This document shows, piece after piece, positions 1 through 9,002 of a stretch of 64,000 nt of DNA. Within the stretch, counting starts at the first letter, position 1, and every line of letters starts with the position of its first letter. This DNA is from Chryseobacterium candidae (GTDB lineage Bacteria > Bacteroidota > Bacteroidia > Flavobacteriales > Weeksellaceae): contig NZ_SDLV01000004.1 of the NCBI RefSeq assembly GCF_004916905.1, positions 124,001-188,000 of the forward strand, written 5' to 3'. The position numbers were made by a program, and so were the translations under genes. The notes under the pieces are model-generated. The model searched no databases, was not told where the DNA came from, and saw nothing but the letters and a program-made list of their open reading frames with translations.

Positions 1-489
1 TTCAACGGTAAAAACGGACAGTACTCCAAAGCTGGAGAATTCGTATACGACAGACCATTCCTATGGGGTTCTAAGAGAACAGGACCGGATTTACATAGAG
101 AAGGTGGTAAAAACCCAAGTTCTTGGCACTACAAGCACATGTATAACCCAAGATCTACTTCTGCTGGTTCTATCATGCCTCGTTACCCTTGGTTAATTGC
201 TACTGACTTAGACAGAACTAAGATGGTAGACAAGATGAAGCTGATGAAGAATGTATTCGATGTACCTTATACTAAGGCTGAAATCGATTCTGCAGACAAG
301 TGGGCTAATAACCAATCGGCAAAAATTGTGAAAGATATCTTCTCCGAAGCTAATGACCTTAAGCAGGCTTATGCTAAGAGACCTCAGGGAGAACTAGAGA
401 AAAAAGAAATTGTAGCTCTTATTTCTTATCTTCAGAGATTAGGTACAGATATCAAAACAACTGAAATCAAAACAGCAAGTAATAACTAA
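1..489 (+). CDS. ccoO: cbb3-type cytochrome c oxidase, CcoO region (5' incomplete)
   Basis: C-terminal part of the mono-haem subunit of a cbb3 terminal oxidase, the inner-membrane enzyme that reduces oxygen at low tension. The reading frame is open from the first base of the window, so the start lies upstream. The visible 162 residues contain the family-typical stretch with FLWGSKRTGPDLHREGGK, then MYNPRSTSAGSIMPRYPWL and the terminal ISYLQRLGTDIK, all hallmarks of CcoO. In Bacteroidota this segment is often fused behind CcoN; whether it is here cannot be seen. It is followed 22 bp later by ccoQ and then ccoP, so an operon is clear. The CxxCH haem site of CcoO would be upstream, outside the window. 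Confidence 0.95.
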   Translation, partial: FNGKNGQYSKAGEFVYDRPFLWGSKRTGPDLHREGGKNPSSWHYKHMYNPRSTSAGSIMPRYPWLIATDLDRTKMVDKMKLMKNVFDVPYTKAEIDSADKWANNQSAKIVKDIFSEANDLKQAYAKRPQGELEKKEIVALISYLQRLGTDIKTTEIKTASNN

Positions 490-511
490 AAAACATTAAA
501 AAGTTCATACT

Positions 512-712
512 ATGATTCCTCAGAACTTTAAAGATATATTATCCAATACTGAAAATGCTGGCTTCTACCAGACACTGGCTCTGATTTTCTTTATGCTGTT
601 CTTCGTCGCATTAGTAATCTATGTTTTTAGCAGGCCTAAAAAATATTACAAAGAAGAAGAAGAGGCACCGCTTGGGGATGATGAAGATGACGATTTTAAT
701 TTAAAAAATTAA
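512..712 (+). CDS. ccoQ: CcoQ-like small subunit of cbb3 oxidase
   Basis: A 66-residue protein with a single membrane segment at about residues 20-40 (QTLALIFFMLFFVALVIYVF) followed by RPKKYY and a very acidic tail (EEEEAPLGDDEDDD). Size, single helix and position between ccoO and ccoP fit CcoQ, the small subunit that stabilises the cbb3 complex. Sequence identity within the CcoQ family is weak, so the call leans on topology and gene order. Only 10 bp separate it from ccoP, indicating cotranscription. Confidence 0.85.
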   Translation: MIPQNFKDILSNTENAGFYQTLALIFFMLFFVALVIYVFSRPKKYYKEEEEAPLGDDEDDDFNLKN

Positions 713-722
713 ACTATTTTTT

Positions 723-1604
723 ATGAAACAAAGAACACCTGTTGTTATAAACATCTTAATAATAATCGGACTTTTAATAGTTTTTTATTATTTATTTGTA
801 CAGAGCTACGCGTTCCTTTCTTCACCTTACTTCTGGGGAACTGTTGTAATCGCTGGGATCCTTGCTTATATTCATGCAGCTATCGGAGACCTTATTGAGA
901 ACAACAAATTCAAGAAATTATCTCCTGAAGAAAAGGCAGCTTATTTAGCTGAAAAGAAAGTTCCTTATTTTAAAAGATTGTACCAAAGTGCATTCAAAAA
1001 GCAATCTGCTTCTGAAGAAAAAGATATCCTTATCGACCATGGTTTTGACGGGATCATGGAGTTGGATAACCAGTTACCGAAATGGTGGGTAGGCTTATTC
1101 TATTTTGGGACCGCTTTTTGTATTGTATATATTGCAGCATACTCTTTCACAGACTTCGCTCACCCGTTAAGCGAATATGAAAAAGAATATAAAGAGCAGC
1201 TAGCTAGTATTGAAGAATACCAGAAATCTCAGCCTCCTGTAACAATTGAAACAGCAAAATATTCAGCTGATAACATTGCAGAAGGTAAAGAATTATTCAA
1301 AACAAACTGTGCATCTTGTCACAAAGAAGACGGTAGTGGAGGTATCGGACCCAACCTTACTGATAACTACTGGATCAACCAGCCTGAGAAAACGTTATTC
1401 AAAAACGTATTCCATATGGACTGGAACGGTTCTCCTACCAACCCTTCGATGAGAGCATTCGGTAAAAACGGAGAAGTTTCAGGTGCAGAGATTGAGAAGA
1501 TTGCAGCGTATGTATATCACATCAACCAGGAACAACCACCAGTGACTCCGGCTCAGGGAGGAGCAGCTCCTCAGGGAACTGAAGCACATTGGGAAAAAGA
1601 ATAA
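723..1604 (+). CDS. ccoP: cbb3 oxidase subunit CcoP, single-haem form
   Basis: A 293-residue membrane-anchored cytochrome c that passes electrons to the catalytic subunit of cbb3 oxidase. There is a double N-terminal hydrophobic region (about residues 8-50), a further membrane helix near 120-142 after the LPKWW motif typical of CcoP N-domains, and a periplasmic cytochrome c domain with one CASCH haem site near residue 197 and a distal Met candidate (PSMRAFG). Proteobacterial CcoP usually has two CxxCH sites; only one occurs here, a form known in Bacteroidota. The extra N-terminal helix pair and the Pro/Gln/Ala-rich C-tail are also noted. Operon with ccoO and ccoQ upstream; a strong hairpin follows. 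Confidence 0.93.
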   Translation: MKQRTPVVINILIIIGLLIVFYYLFVQSYAFLSSPYFWGTVVIAGILAYIHAAIGDLIENNKFKKLSPEEKAAYLAEKKVPYFKRLYQSAFKKQSASEEKDILIDHGFDGIMELDNQLPKWWVGLFYFGTAFCIVYIAAYSFTDFAHPLSEYEKEYKEQLASIEEYQKSQPPVTIETAKYSADNIAEGKELFKTNCASCHKEDGSGGIGPNLTDNYWINQPEKTLFKNVFHMDWNGSPTNPSMRAFGKNGEVSGAEIEKIAAYVYHINQEQPPVTPAQGGAAPQGTEAHWEKE

Positions 1605-1627
1605 TTTAAAAAATTAGAAAATATATG

Positions 1628-1684
1628 AAAAAAACATAATTTGTTATTAGATTAAAATAGTAACGAATTATGTTTTTTCTTTTT
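1628..1684 (+). terminator. Strong intrinsic terminator hairpin after ccoP
   Basis: An almost perfect inverted repeat: arm 1628-1646 and arm 1661-1678, paired over about 18 bp with one G-U wobble, around a 14-base loop, ending in a T-rich tract to 1684. It can work in both directions. It separates ccoNOQP from ccoG, although ccoG starts only 16 bp later, so it may attenuate rather than end transcription. Confidence 0.8.
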
Positions 1685-1699
1685 TAAAACCTATTACAT

Positions 1700-3154
1700 A
1701 TGTCAGACATAGAAGAAATAGAAGTACGCGGCGGACAGGGACAGGTTCTGGACCCTGAGACTTACAGAGATTCTATAGGGACAATGGAGCAATCCGGAAA
1801 AAGAAGATGGGTCTTTCCAAGAAAACCTAAAGGAAAGTACACCAACTATAGAAACATTGTAAGCTATTTACTATTAATTGTTTATTTTACATTACCATTC
1901 ATCAAAATCAATGGTAACCCATTATTGATGTTTAATGTTATAGACAGGGAGTTTTTCATCTTTGGACAGCCTTTCTATCCACAGGACTTTTTTATCCTCA
2001 CTTTAGGTGCTATTGCCTCTTTAATCTTTATTATTGTTTTTACGATTGCGTTCGGAAGAATTTTCTGCGGGTGGATTTGCCCTCAGACAATTTTTATGGA
2101 ATCTATCTTCCGTAAAATCGAATACCTGATTGAAGGTGACAGAAATAAGCAAATGAAGCTGGACAGACAGGAGTGGAACAGTGAGAAAATATGGAAAAGA
2201 AGCTTAAAATGGTCTGTTTACATTATCATTTCATTAATCATCACTCACTTCATGTTCATGTATATCGTAGGATATGAAGAAGTATTTAAAATTGTTGGTG
2301 AAGGGCCATTTGCACACCCTACCAATTTTATTGTAATGATTCTTCTTACCGCAGCATTTTACTTTGTATTTGCATGGTTCAGAGAACAGGTTTGTACATT
2401 GGTTTGTCCTTACGGAAGACTTCAGGGTGTATTGATTGATAAAGATACCATCAATGTTTTCTACGATTTCAAAAGAGGAGAAAACAGATCAAAATGGAGA
2501 AAAGGAGAAGACAGAAAAGCGGCAGGTAAAGGAGACTGTATAGACTGTCATCAATGCGTCGTAGTTTGCCCTACAGGAATTGATATCAGAGACGGACAGC
2601 AGCTGGAATGTATTAACTGTACGGCGTGTATTGATGCTTGTGATGAAGTCATGGAAAAAGTAGGCCTTCCAAAAGGACTGATCCGATATGCTTCTGAAAA
2701 TGAAATTGAAAAAGAAACTCAGTTCAAGTTTACAGGAAGAATGAAAGGTTTTTCAATATTCCTGTTGCTTCTTGTAGGATTCTTAGGATATCTTCTCTAT
2801 AGCCGCGGTGAAATGGAGGCCAAGTTCATTAAACCGGCAGGTAGCACTTTTTTTGTAAGAGACGGTAAAATTACCAATACTTATAATTATACTTTCCTTA
2901 ATAAAACGAACGATAAAAAAATCGTTACAATTAAAGTAATTGATCCGGCACATGGGGAAATTACCTATAGTGCATCCAGTAAGATTCAGGTAGACAGAGA
3001 TAAAATTTCAAAAGGAACAATCAATATCAGTTTCCCTGAAGGTGATATGAAACTCTCTAAGCAGAATATCACCATTGGTGTTTACGATATGAAAGGTAAA
3101 CTGATTGATTCATACCAGACTTATTTTGAAGGACCTTTCAAACTGCAATTTTAA
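1700..3154 (+). CDS. ccoG: Cytochrome c oxidase accessory protein CcoG (RdxA/FixG)
   Basis: A 484-residue polytopic iron-sulfur protein needed for cbb3 oxidase biogenesis; family members have been linked to copper reduction during assembly. Helices are seen at about 52-70, 93-118, 170-195, 208-226 and 348-368. The membrane motif FGRIFCGWICPQT precedes two 4Fe-4S clusters (CIDCHQCVVVCPTG and CINCTACIDACDEVM, about residues 281-315), and the C-terminal 110 residues form the FixG Ig-like periplasmic domain. Length is normal. It starts just behind the hairpin after ccoP and runs on with 10 bp into fixH, so it may belong to a second transcript or depend on read-through. Confidence 0.95.
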   Translation: MSDIEEIEVRGGQGQVLDPETYRDSIGTMEQSGKRRWVFPRKPKGKYTNYRNIVSYLLLIVYFTLPFIKINGNPLLMFNVIDREFFIFGQPFYPQDFFILTLGAIASLIFIIVFTIAFGRIFCGWICPQTIFMESIFRKIEYLIEGDRNKQMKLDRQEWNSEKIWKRSLKWSVYIIISLIITHFMFMYIVGYEEVFKIVGEGPFAHPTNFIVMILLTAAFYFVFAWFREQVCTLVCPYGRLQGVLIDKDTINVFYDFKRGENRSKWRKGEDRKAAGKGDCIDCHQCVVVCPTGIDIRDGQQLECINCTACIDACDEVMEKVGLPKGLIRYASENEIEKETQFKFTGRMKGFSIFLLLLVGFLGYLLYSRGEMEAKFIKPAGSTFFVRDGKITNTYNYTFLNKTNDKKIVTIKVIDPAHGEITYSASSKIQVDRDKISKGTINISFPEGDMKLSKQNITIGVYDMKGKLIDSYQTYFEGPFKLQF

Positions 3155-3164
3155 TTAGAAAAAA

Positions 3165-3617
3165 ATGAAGAACTTTAGTTGGGGACATGGTGTTGTCATT
3201 GCATTATTAGCATTTATTATCTTTATATTATCCATGATGTTTCTTTTCCCGAACGGGCAAAAAAACTCTGAAATGGTAACAGATAACTATTACGAAGAAG
3301 AGCTGAAATATCAGGATGTAATTGATGCGAAGAAAAAAGCAGATGATCTGCAGGAAAAACCTGTATACAGCCAGGATACCAAGGGAATTAAAATTACTTT
3401 TCCAAAAGAATATAACAACTCCAATACTACGGTAAAATTTGTTTTAAACAGAACCGACGACCAGAATTTAGACATTAAAAAATCTGTACAGCTTGATGCC
3501 GGCCAGTCTTTTACAATCCCTGCACAGGTATTGAAAATGGGTAATTATACGTTAAGACTAAGTTGGACAAAAGATAAAACAGACTACCGAATGGATTATG
3601 ATGTGATATGGAAATAG
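3165..3617 (+). CDS. ccoH: FixH/CcoH family cbb3 oxidase assembly protein
   Basis: A 150-residue protein with one N-terminal membrane helix (about 7-28, GHGVVIALLAFIIFILSMMF) and a periplasmic beta-rich domain containing the FixH-type segment NYYEEELKYQ close after the helix. FixH/CcoH helps assemble or stabilise cbb3 oxidase. It lies between ccoG and a SafE-like gene, the normal order in Bacteroidota, and its last ten bases overlap the start of the next gene, which suggests translational coupling. Confidence 0.9.
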   Translation: MKNFSWGHGVVIALLAFIIFILSMMFLFPNGQKNSEMVTDNYYEEELKYQDVIDAKKKADDLQEKPVYSQDTKGIKITFPKEYNNSNTTVKFVLNRTDDQNLDIKKSVQLDAGQSFTIPAQVLKMGNYTLRLSWTKDKTDYRMDYDVIWK

Positions 3618-4333
3618 GACTTATTGTATCGGCTATTGCGTTAGGCTTTGCTTCCGGTTTTCATTGTATCGGAATGTGCGGACCTATTGCTTTATCGATG
3701 GGATTAACCAAAAAACAGGCTGCCAACTTCTATCTTCAGAACCTTACTTATCAATTCGGAAGAATTTTTACCTATTCCTTATTAGGTGCGCTTCTGGGAA
3801 TTATCGGGCAGGGATTTGAAATGGCAGGATTTCAGAAATATCTTACCGTTACTGCCGGAGTTCTTCTGATCATTATGGCTGTATTTTCTTTTGGTGGAAA
3901 AGATTTTGCTTCAAAAATTCCTTTTCTATCCAGGTTTTTGTACAGTGTAAAAATGAACTTGGGAAAATTACTTCAGAAAGCAGATTACCGTTCAAGATTT
4001 ACCACTGGGCTTCTTAATGGATTTTTACCTTGCGGAATGGTGTATATGGCACTTACAGCAAGCCTTGCAGGCGGAGGAATATGGCAGGGAGCTTTATATA
4101 TGGCGTTATTTGGTCTTGGGACCCTTCCGTTCATGTTCGCCATAGTTTTAGCCGGGAATCTCATGAATCAGGCTTTCAGAGTAAAAGTCTTAAAAGCAGT
4201 TCCGGTAATCATGATTATTTTGGGAGGATTATTTATTCTAAGAGGTCTTGAACTCGGAATTCCATATGTTTCTCCCAAAGCAGAAGCTATGAAGATTATT
4301 AAAGATCCAAACGGAGCTGTAAACTGTCATTAA
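3608..4333 (+). CDS. Sulfite exporter TauE/SafE family protein (cbb3-linked)
   Basis: A 241-residue integral membrane protein of the UreH/SafE-like transmembrane family with about six helices. It carries the paired motifs GFHCIGMCGPIALSMG (residues 18-33) and GFLPCGMVYMAL in its second half, with the CxxxC and PCG cysteines that suggest metal handling. In proteobacteria a protein of this type (CcoS/CcoI neighbourhood) accompanies copper delivery to cbb3 oxidase; the role here as a copper or maturation factor is inferred from context. The ATG lies inside the last codons of fixH. Confidence 0.85.
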   Translation: MEIGLIVSAIALGFASGFHCIGMCGPIALSMGLTKKQAANFYLQNLTYQFGRIFTYSLLGALLGIIGQGFEMAGFQKYLTVTAGVLLIIMAVFSFGGKDFASKIPFLSRFLYSVKMNLGKLLQKADYRSRFTTGLLNGFLPCGMVYMALTASLAGGGIWQGALYMALFGLGTLPFMFAIVLAGNLMNQAFRVKVLKAVPVIMIILGGLFILRGLELGIPYVSPKAEAMKIIKDPNGAVNCH

Positions 4334-4353
4334 ATTAGTATTTTAAATAAACC

Positions 4354-5091
4354 ATGAAGAAAACCATCATCTTATTTCTGATAAGCCTTTTCACATTGCA
4401 GTCGTGCAGTGTCAATTCTGAAATTGTCTATCATAAAGATGCAGCCTCCTCTTCTATCACCGATATCGATACAAGAGAGTTTATGTCTGAAATGATGGCT
4501 ATGACACCGGACTCATTAAAGCAGAAGGAATTCAGCGAAATGGATAAGCTTCCGACTGCGTGGACAAGTATGTATGATCTTGCCAAACAGGAAGGAAAAT
4601 TGAAAACCGAAAATCCGGATTCCATTAGAATCATGAAAAAGGTTTTCATGAAATCAATGAAGGAAGAGCAAAAGCTGGCTGGATTTTCATTCAAAATGGA
4701 TCATTTTACCGCAGAGGACTATCAGGTTCTGAAAAATTTCACAAAAACTGAAAAGATTCCTCTGGATCAGAATATTTACAACCATTGGGATGGAAAGACC
4801 TTAACAATCAATACGGATAATTTTAATCTTAAAAGTATTGAAGAGGCTATCAAAACCAAAAGTTCAAAGGAAGAAAGTGAAAAAATTGCCGGCATGATGG
4901 TCATGTTTTTCAAAAAAATAGGAACTACAATAAAATTTGAAAGCCCAATAAAGTCAATTTCCGGGAAACACGACTGGGTAAAACAGATTGATGACCATTC
5001 TATAAGGATAGATTATGATCTGAAAGCTATTTATGATCAAGACACGAAACTCAAAAACGCTGATAAGAAGATCATCATCGTTACTGAGTAA
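4354..5091 (+). CDS. Hypothetical lipoprotein
   Basis: A 245-residue lipoprotein: a lysine-led signal peptide ends in LFTLQSC with Cys17 as the lipidated residue. The mature part is polar with no membrane helix and no catalytic motif that I recognise. It is 20 bp downstream of the SafE-like gene and ahead of a strong terminator, so it is probably the last gene of the cbb3 accessory transcript, but nothing in the protein itself ties it to respiration. Confidence 0.8.
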   Translation: MKKTIILFLISLFTLQSCSVNSEIVYHKDAASSSITDIDTREFMSEMMAMTPDSLKQKEFSEMDKLPTAWTSMYDLAKQEGKLKTENPDSIRIMKKVFMKSMKEEQKLAGFSFKMDHFTAEDYQVLKNFTKTEKIPLDQNIYNHWDGKTLTINTDNFNLKSIEEAIKTKSSKEESEKIAGMMVMFFKKIGTTIKFESPIKSISGKHDWVKQIDDHSIRIDYDLKAIYDQDTKLKNADKKIIIVTE

Positions 5092-5098
5092 AGCAAGC

Positions 5099-5128
5099 AA
5101 AAAGCCACCGGAATCCGGTGGCTTTTTT
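5099..5128 (+). terminator. Bidirectional intrinsic terminator
   Basis: GC-rich stem AAAGCCACCGG / CCGGTGGCTTT (arms about 5099-5111 and 5115-5127) with A and T runs on the two sides. It sits between the converging lipoprotein gene and serS and can terminate both. Confidence 0.92.
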
Positions 5129-5145
5129 ATGGTAACCAAAGTCGT

Positions 5146-6414
5146 TTAGTTGATCATTTCAAATCTTGCATATTCTGCGATCTTCTTAGGAAGTTTGATT
5201 CCTTCCGGTGTCTGGTTATTCTCCAGCAAAGCAGCCATAATTCTTGGTAATGCCATTGCTGAACCATTTAAGGTATGAACCAACTGAGATTTACCGTCTC
5301 CTTTATAACGGCATTTCAATCTGTTGGCCTGGAATGTCTCAAAGTTAGACACTGAGCTTACTTCCAGCCACATCTCCTGAGCCGCACTCCAGACTTCGAA
5401 GTCATATGTCATTGCAGAGGCAAAGCCAGTATCACCACCACAAAGTCTTAATACTCTGAACGGAAGTTCAAGATCTGTAAGAATTTCTTTGATATGCTCT
5501 ACCATTTCCTCCAAAACTGCGTAAGAGTTTTCAGGTTTTTCAATTCTTACGATTTCAACCTTTTCAAACTGGTGAAGACGGTTCAATCCTCTTACATGGG
5601 CACCATAGCTTCCCGCTTCTCTTCTGTAGCACTGAGAGAATGCCGTATTTTTGATAGGAAGATCCTTTTCCTCAAGCAAAACGTCACGGTAAAGGTTAGT
5701 CACAGGAACTTCTGCCGTAGGAATCAAATATAATTTATCTTCATTGATATAATACATCTGTCCTTCTTTATCCGGCAGCTGTCCGGTTCCAAAACCAGAT
5801 GCTTCATTCACAACGTGAGGAGGATTTACTTCTGTATATCCTTTTTCTACGTTTTTGTCTAAGAAATACTGAACCAAAGCTCTCTGCAATCTTGCTCCTT
5901 TCCCTAAATAAACAGGGAAGCCGGCTCCGGCAATTTTAACTCCCAATTCAAAATCGATGAGATTGTATTTTTTTGCCAGTTCCCAGTGAGGAATAGCCCC
6001 GTCACCCAGACCTTCTACCGGATGAGACTGGAAAATAATTTCGTTATCATCCGCAGAAGCACCACTTTTTACCAATTCATTTGGAATGTTGGGAAGCTGG
6101 TACAGAATATTCAGCAAGTCGTTTTCTTTAACTTCTAACTGGGATTTCAATTCTGAGCTCGACTCTTTGTATTGTGCTGTTTTAGATTTTGCAGATTCCG
6201 CTTCTTCTTTTTTCCCTTCTTTCATCAAAAGACCAATTTCTTTCGAAATTTTGTTGATTTCGGAAAGCTGGGAATCTAGTTCAAACTGGATTCTTTTTCT
6301 TTCGTCGTCGGCAGCGATAGCCTCGTCTACCAACTCAAGATTTTTGAATTGTCTTTTTTGAAGACCTTCTAAAACGCGTTCCTTATTGTCGCGCAAAAAA
6401 TTGACTTGTAACAT
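5146..6414 (-). CDS. serS: Serine--tRNA ligase
   Basis: A 422-residue class II aminoacyl-tRNA synthetase charging tRNA-Ser. The first about 105 residues form the antiparallel coiled-coil tRNA-binding arm. The catalytic core has motif 2 (FSQCYRREAGSYG) and motif 3 (NGSAMALPRIMAALLEN), and the serine-site stretch IPTAEVPVTNLYRD. Length is normal for the family. Monocistronic or first in its unit; a TAAATTTG box lies about 55 bp upstream. Confidence 0.98.
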   Translation of the reverse strand: MLQVNFLRDNKERVLEGLQKRQFKNLELVDEAIAADDERKRIQFELDSQLSEINKISKEIGLLMKEGKKEEAESAKSKTAQYKESSSELKSQLEVKENDLLNILYQLPNIPNELVKSGASADDNEIIFQSHPVEGLGDGAIPHWELAKKYNLIDFELGVKIAGAGFPVYLGKGARLQRALVQYFLDKNVEKGYTEVNPPHVVNEASGFGTGQLPDKEGQMYYINEDKLYLIPTAEVPVTNLYRDVLLEEKDLPIKNTAFSQCYRREAGSYGAHVRGLNRLHQFEKVEIVRIEKPENSYAVLEEMVEHIKEILTDLELPFRVLRLCGGDTGFASAMTYDFEVWSAAQEMWLEVSSVSNFETFQANRLKCRYKGDGKSQLVHTLNGSAMALPRIMAALLENNQTPEGIKLPKKIAEYARFEMIN

Positions 6415-6468
6415 TTTATTTAGATGTTAAATATTAGATATTTAGCTTAAAATCAGCTAACAATTGTA

Positions 6469-6476
6469 CAAATTTA
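6469..6476 (-). promoter_or_regulatory. serS: Candidate serS promoter -7 box (TAAATTTG)
   Basis: On the minus strand this reads TAAATTTG, matching the Bacteroidota TAnnTTTG -7 element, 55 bp upstream of the serS ATG. No clear TTG -33 element at the usual 17-23 bp spacing was found. Confidence 0.5.
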
Positions 6477-6480
6477 AAAA

Positions 6481-6999
6481 TTATTTTGTGATCGTAACGG
6501 TATTTATCGAAGTTGGTGCATCAGCATTTTTTGAAAACACTTCATTTCCGTCATACAATACCTTTGAAACCTGAAATACAGTAGGAGTATTGCGATATTG
6601 AATTTCCAAAATCCCTGTTACATTATCATTTACGTTGGTGCTTTTTGTAAAAGTAATCAACATTTTGGAATGATAGGAAGTTCCTGTCCCCGGATTTTCC
6701 GGGCTTATCGAATCCAGCTTTCTTCTTTTAGCTCCTGCCAGATAATCCATATAAAACAATGAATCGGTTGTCATCCTTAATGATATATTTACCGGAGAAT
6801 TATCTTTATTTCCAAAAATATCATTCACCGAATATCCTGTAAAAGATCCGGTTTTTTTACTGTTCAGAAGATCCTGACCCGCACTGTTTTTCATATAGAT
6901 ATTAAGTGCCTGATCTATTCTCTGCAAAGAATCATCATCATTTTTACAACTGATGAGTGCAAAAAACGCTACAAAAATGCCGCAAAAATATTTCATCAT
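6481..6999 (-). CDS. Hypothetical lipoprotein
   Basis: A 172-residue protein with a short signal peptide ending in FALISC, Cys18 being the lipidation site, followed by the acidic KNDDDS often seen after the lipobox of surface-exposed Bacteroidota lipoproteins. The remainder is beta-rich and carries no motif I can name. It lies between asnB (upstream, 38 bp) and serS. Confidence 0.78.
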   Translation of the reverse strand: MMKYFCGIFVAFFALISCKNDDDSLQRIDQALNIYMKNSAGQDLLNSKKTGSFTGYSVNDIFGNKDNSPVNISLRMTTDSLFYMDYLAGAKRRKLDSISPENPGTGTSYHSKMLITFTKSTNVNDNVTGILEIQYRNTPTVFQVSKVLYDGNEVFSKNADAPTSINTVTITK

Positions 7000-7037
7000 A
7001 AATACAAAGGTAAAATATTAATCTATAGACTCCTGCT

Positions 7038-8936
7038 TTATTTTTCAAAATATTTCTGATACCATAACTCAAATGTAACCAGCTGCCATATTTTTACCCA
7101 GTCATACTCATGTTCCTGATGATTCCACCACTGGTCAATTACTTCAGCATTGAAGAAGTTTCTTTTTTTTAAACATTCAAGATTTTCCGTGATAAAGTCT
7201 CTTACTCTTTTTTCGTTTTTAATGAAATAATTGACAGGAAATGAGAATCCTTTTTTAGGCATATTCAACACTTCATGAGGGAGATATTTTTCAGCTGTTT
7301 TACGCAATAAAGGTTTATTCTGAGTTCCATTAAATCTGATGTTCTGAGGCAGTGATGAAACATAGTCTATTAAACTGTTACTTAAATAGGGATAACGAAA
7401 TTCAACACTGTATTTCATGGCACTCAGATCATCCCGGAAAACATGATGGGATGAAAGAGAATATTTCATATCATATTCAAAGTATCCGGAATAGTTTTTT
7501 GTTTCTGAAAGATGATATTTTGAAAGATTTGAATCAATTTTACTATAAATATCCGGTTTTATAAGACTTTTAGCTTCGAAAGGCATCATACTGATCTGGC
7601 TCTGCCGGAAGAAATCAAACATATTATCCTGAGAGAAATAATTTTTAACCCGTTGTGAAAACTTATCTTTTGTAAAGATAAAAGGGCTCATAAAATTAAA
7701 ATTCCTCATCAGAAGCCATCTGTTCAGCTTCAGCGTATGGGAATAGCCAGCAAAAAGTTCATCGGCACCATTTCCGCTTAATACGACTTTAAAATTCTGA
7801 TCATGTGCATATTTTGCGGCATTAATCAAGACTTCAAAGCTGCTGTAAGGTTCTTCAAAATGCTGAATATTTTCTTTAAGATCTTTCAGCGCTTCATCAT
7901 CATTTACTTTTTTTATCTTATGCAGAACTCCAAAATGTCTGGCGGCCAGAGATGCATTATTTACTTCTTCTTCCGAAAACGGATAACTTACTGTATATGT
8001 ATTAACATGACCGCTGAAAGACTTTGATTTTGAAGCAATTAACGTTGAATCAATTCCACCACTCATCATTACTGCTACGGGAACATCTGCATACAATTGT
8101 TCTGAAATACTTTCGGAAAGCAGCTGATCTATTGTTCTCACAGCCTCTTCTTCAGAAATATTTTTTTCAGACGGCGAAGGCATCTCCCAGAATTTATCTT
8201 TGATGATTTTATGATTGTTTAAATCAACAGTCATAAAAGAAGCAGATTCCAGAGAGAAAATATGCTGAAAACAGGTTTGCGGAGCCAACGTTGTCTGAAA
8301 AAGAAAATTGGTATAGACTCCATTCCAGTTGATTTCAGGCTTTACCAGTTCATTCTTCAGCAATGCTTTTATTTCTGATGCCCAAACCAGACCGTTCTTG
8401 CTGTAATGGTAAAAAAGAGGCTTCATTCCTACCCTGTCTCTTGCCAGTACAAGTCTTTGCGAGAAAAGATCTACAATACAAACGGCAAACATCCCATCTA
8501 ATTTTGCAAAGGCAGAATTTCCCCATTCCTGATAAGCTTTGAGAATAACTTCAGTATCAGAATTGCTGCGGAAGAAATGTCCTAAAGATTCAAGTTCAGT
8601 TCTTAACTTTTTAAAATTATAAATCTCTCCGTTAAAGGTAATAATGATCTGTTCATCTTCCGAGAGCATAGGCTGATGCCCTTTTTCAGAAAGATCAATA
8701 ATAGATAATCTTCGGAAACCTAAAGCAATAGCAGAATTCTCATCTTTTAAAACCGGAAACTGTTCTTTGATCTTTTGCGTGGAATCATTTCCTGAAAAAG
8801 AAACTCTCTCTCCGTTACTATATATCCAGAATCCTTCATCATCCGGCCCACGGTGTCTGATTGCCTTATTCATTTCCAGAATATTTTTTGAGGAAATACT
8901 TTTATGAAATGAATAGTAACCGCTGATTCCGCACAT
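7038..8936 (-). CDS. asnB: Asparagine synthase (glutamine-hydrolysing), polysaccharide-cluster type
   Basis: A 632-residue AsnB-family amidotransferase. Cys2 of MCGISGYYSF is the N-terminal glutaminase nucleophile, followed by the RHRGPDDEGFW and FNGEIYNFKKLR motifs of class II glutamine amidotransferases; the synthetase half has the PP-loop SGGIDST near residue 293 and SGNGADELFAGY. Such enzymes make asparagine or amidate sugars in surface-polysaccharide clusters. Here it is followed by a lipoprotein and preceded by a flippase and a glycosyltransferase on the same strand, so modification of a surface glycan is as likely as amino-acid synthesis. Confidence 0.93.
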   Translation of the reverse strand: MCGISGYYSFHKSISSKNILEMNKAIRHRGPDDEGFWIYSNGERVSFSGNDSTQKIKEQFPVLKDENSAIALGFRRLSIIDLSEKGHQPMLSEDEQIIITFNGEIYNFKKLRTELESLGHFFRSNSDTEVILKAYQEWGNSAFAKLDGMFAVCIVDLFSQRLVLARDRVGMKPLFYHYSKNGLVWASEIKALLKNELVKPEINWNGVYTNFLFQTTLAPQTCFQHIFSLESASFMTVDLNNHKIIKDKFWEMPSPSEKNISEEEAVRTIDQLLSESISEQLYADVPVAVMMSGGIDSTLIASKSKSFSGHVNTYTVSYPFSEEEVNNASLAARHFGVLHKIKKVNDDEALKDLKENIQHFEEPYSSFEVLINAAKYAHDQNFKVVLSGNGADELFAGYSHTLKLNRWLLMRNFNFMSPFIFTKDKFSQRVKNYFSQDNMFDFFRQSQISMMPFEAKSLIKPDIYSKIDSNLSKYHLSETKNYSGYFEYDMKYSLSSHHVFRDDLSAMKYSVEFRYPYLSNSLIDYVSSLPQNIRFNGTQNKPLLRKTAEKYLPHEVLNMPKKGFSFPVNYFIKNEKRVRDFITENLECLKKRNFFNAEVIDQWWNHQEHEYDWVKIWQLVTFELWYQKYFEK

Positions 8937-9002
8937 AGTGATGAGTTAATATATCTGTAAAAATAGGAAAATGACTTTATTTTATAGTGGTGCCGGAAGT
9001 AA

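Noticed and set aside
1246..1452. 68-codon open frame in ccoP
   Set aside because: Out-of-frame shadow of the cytochrome domain.
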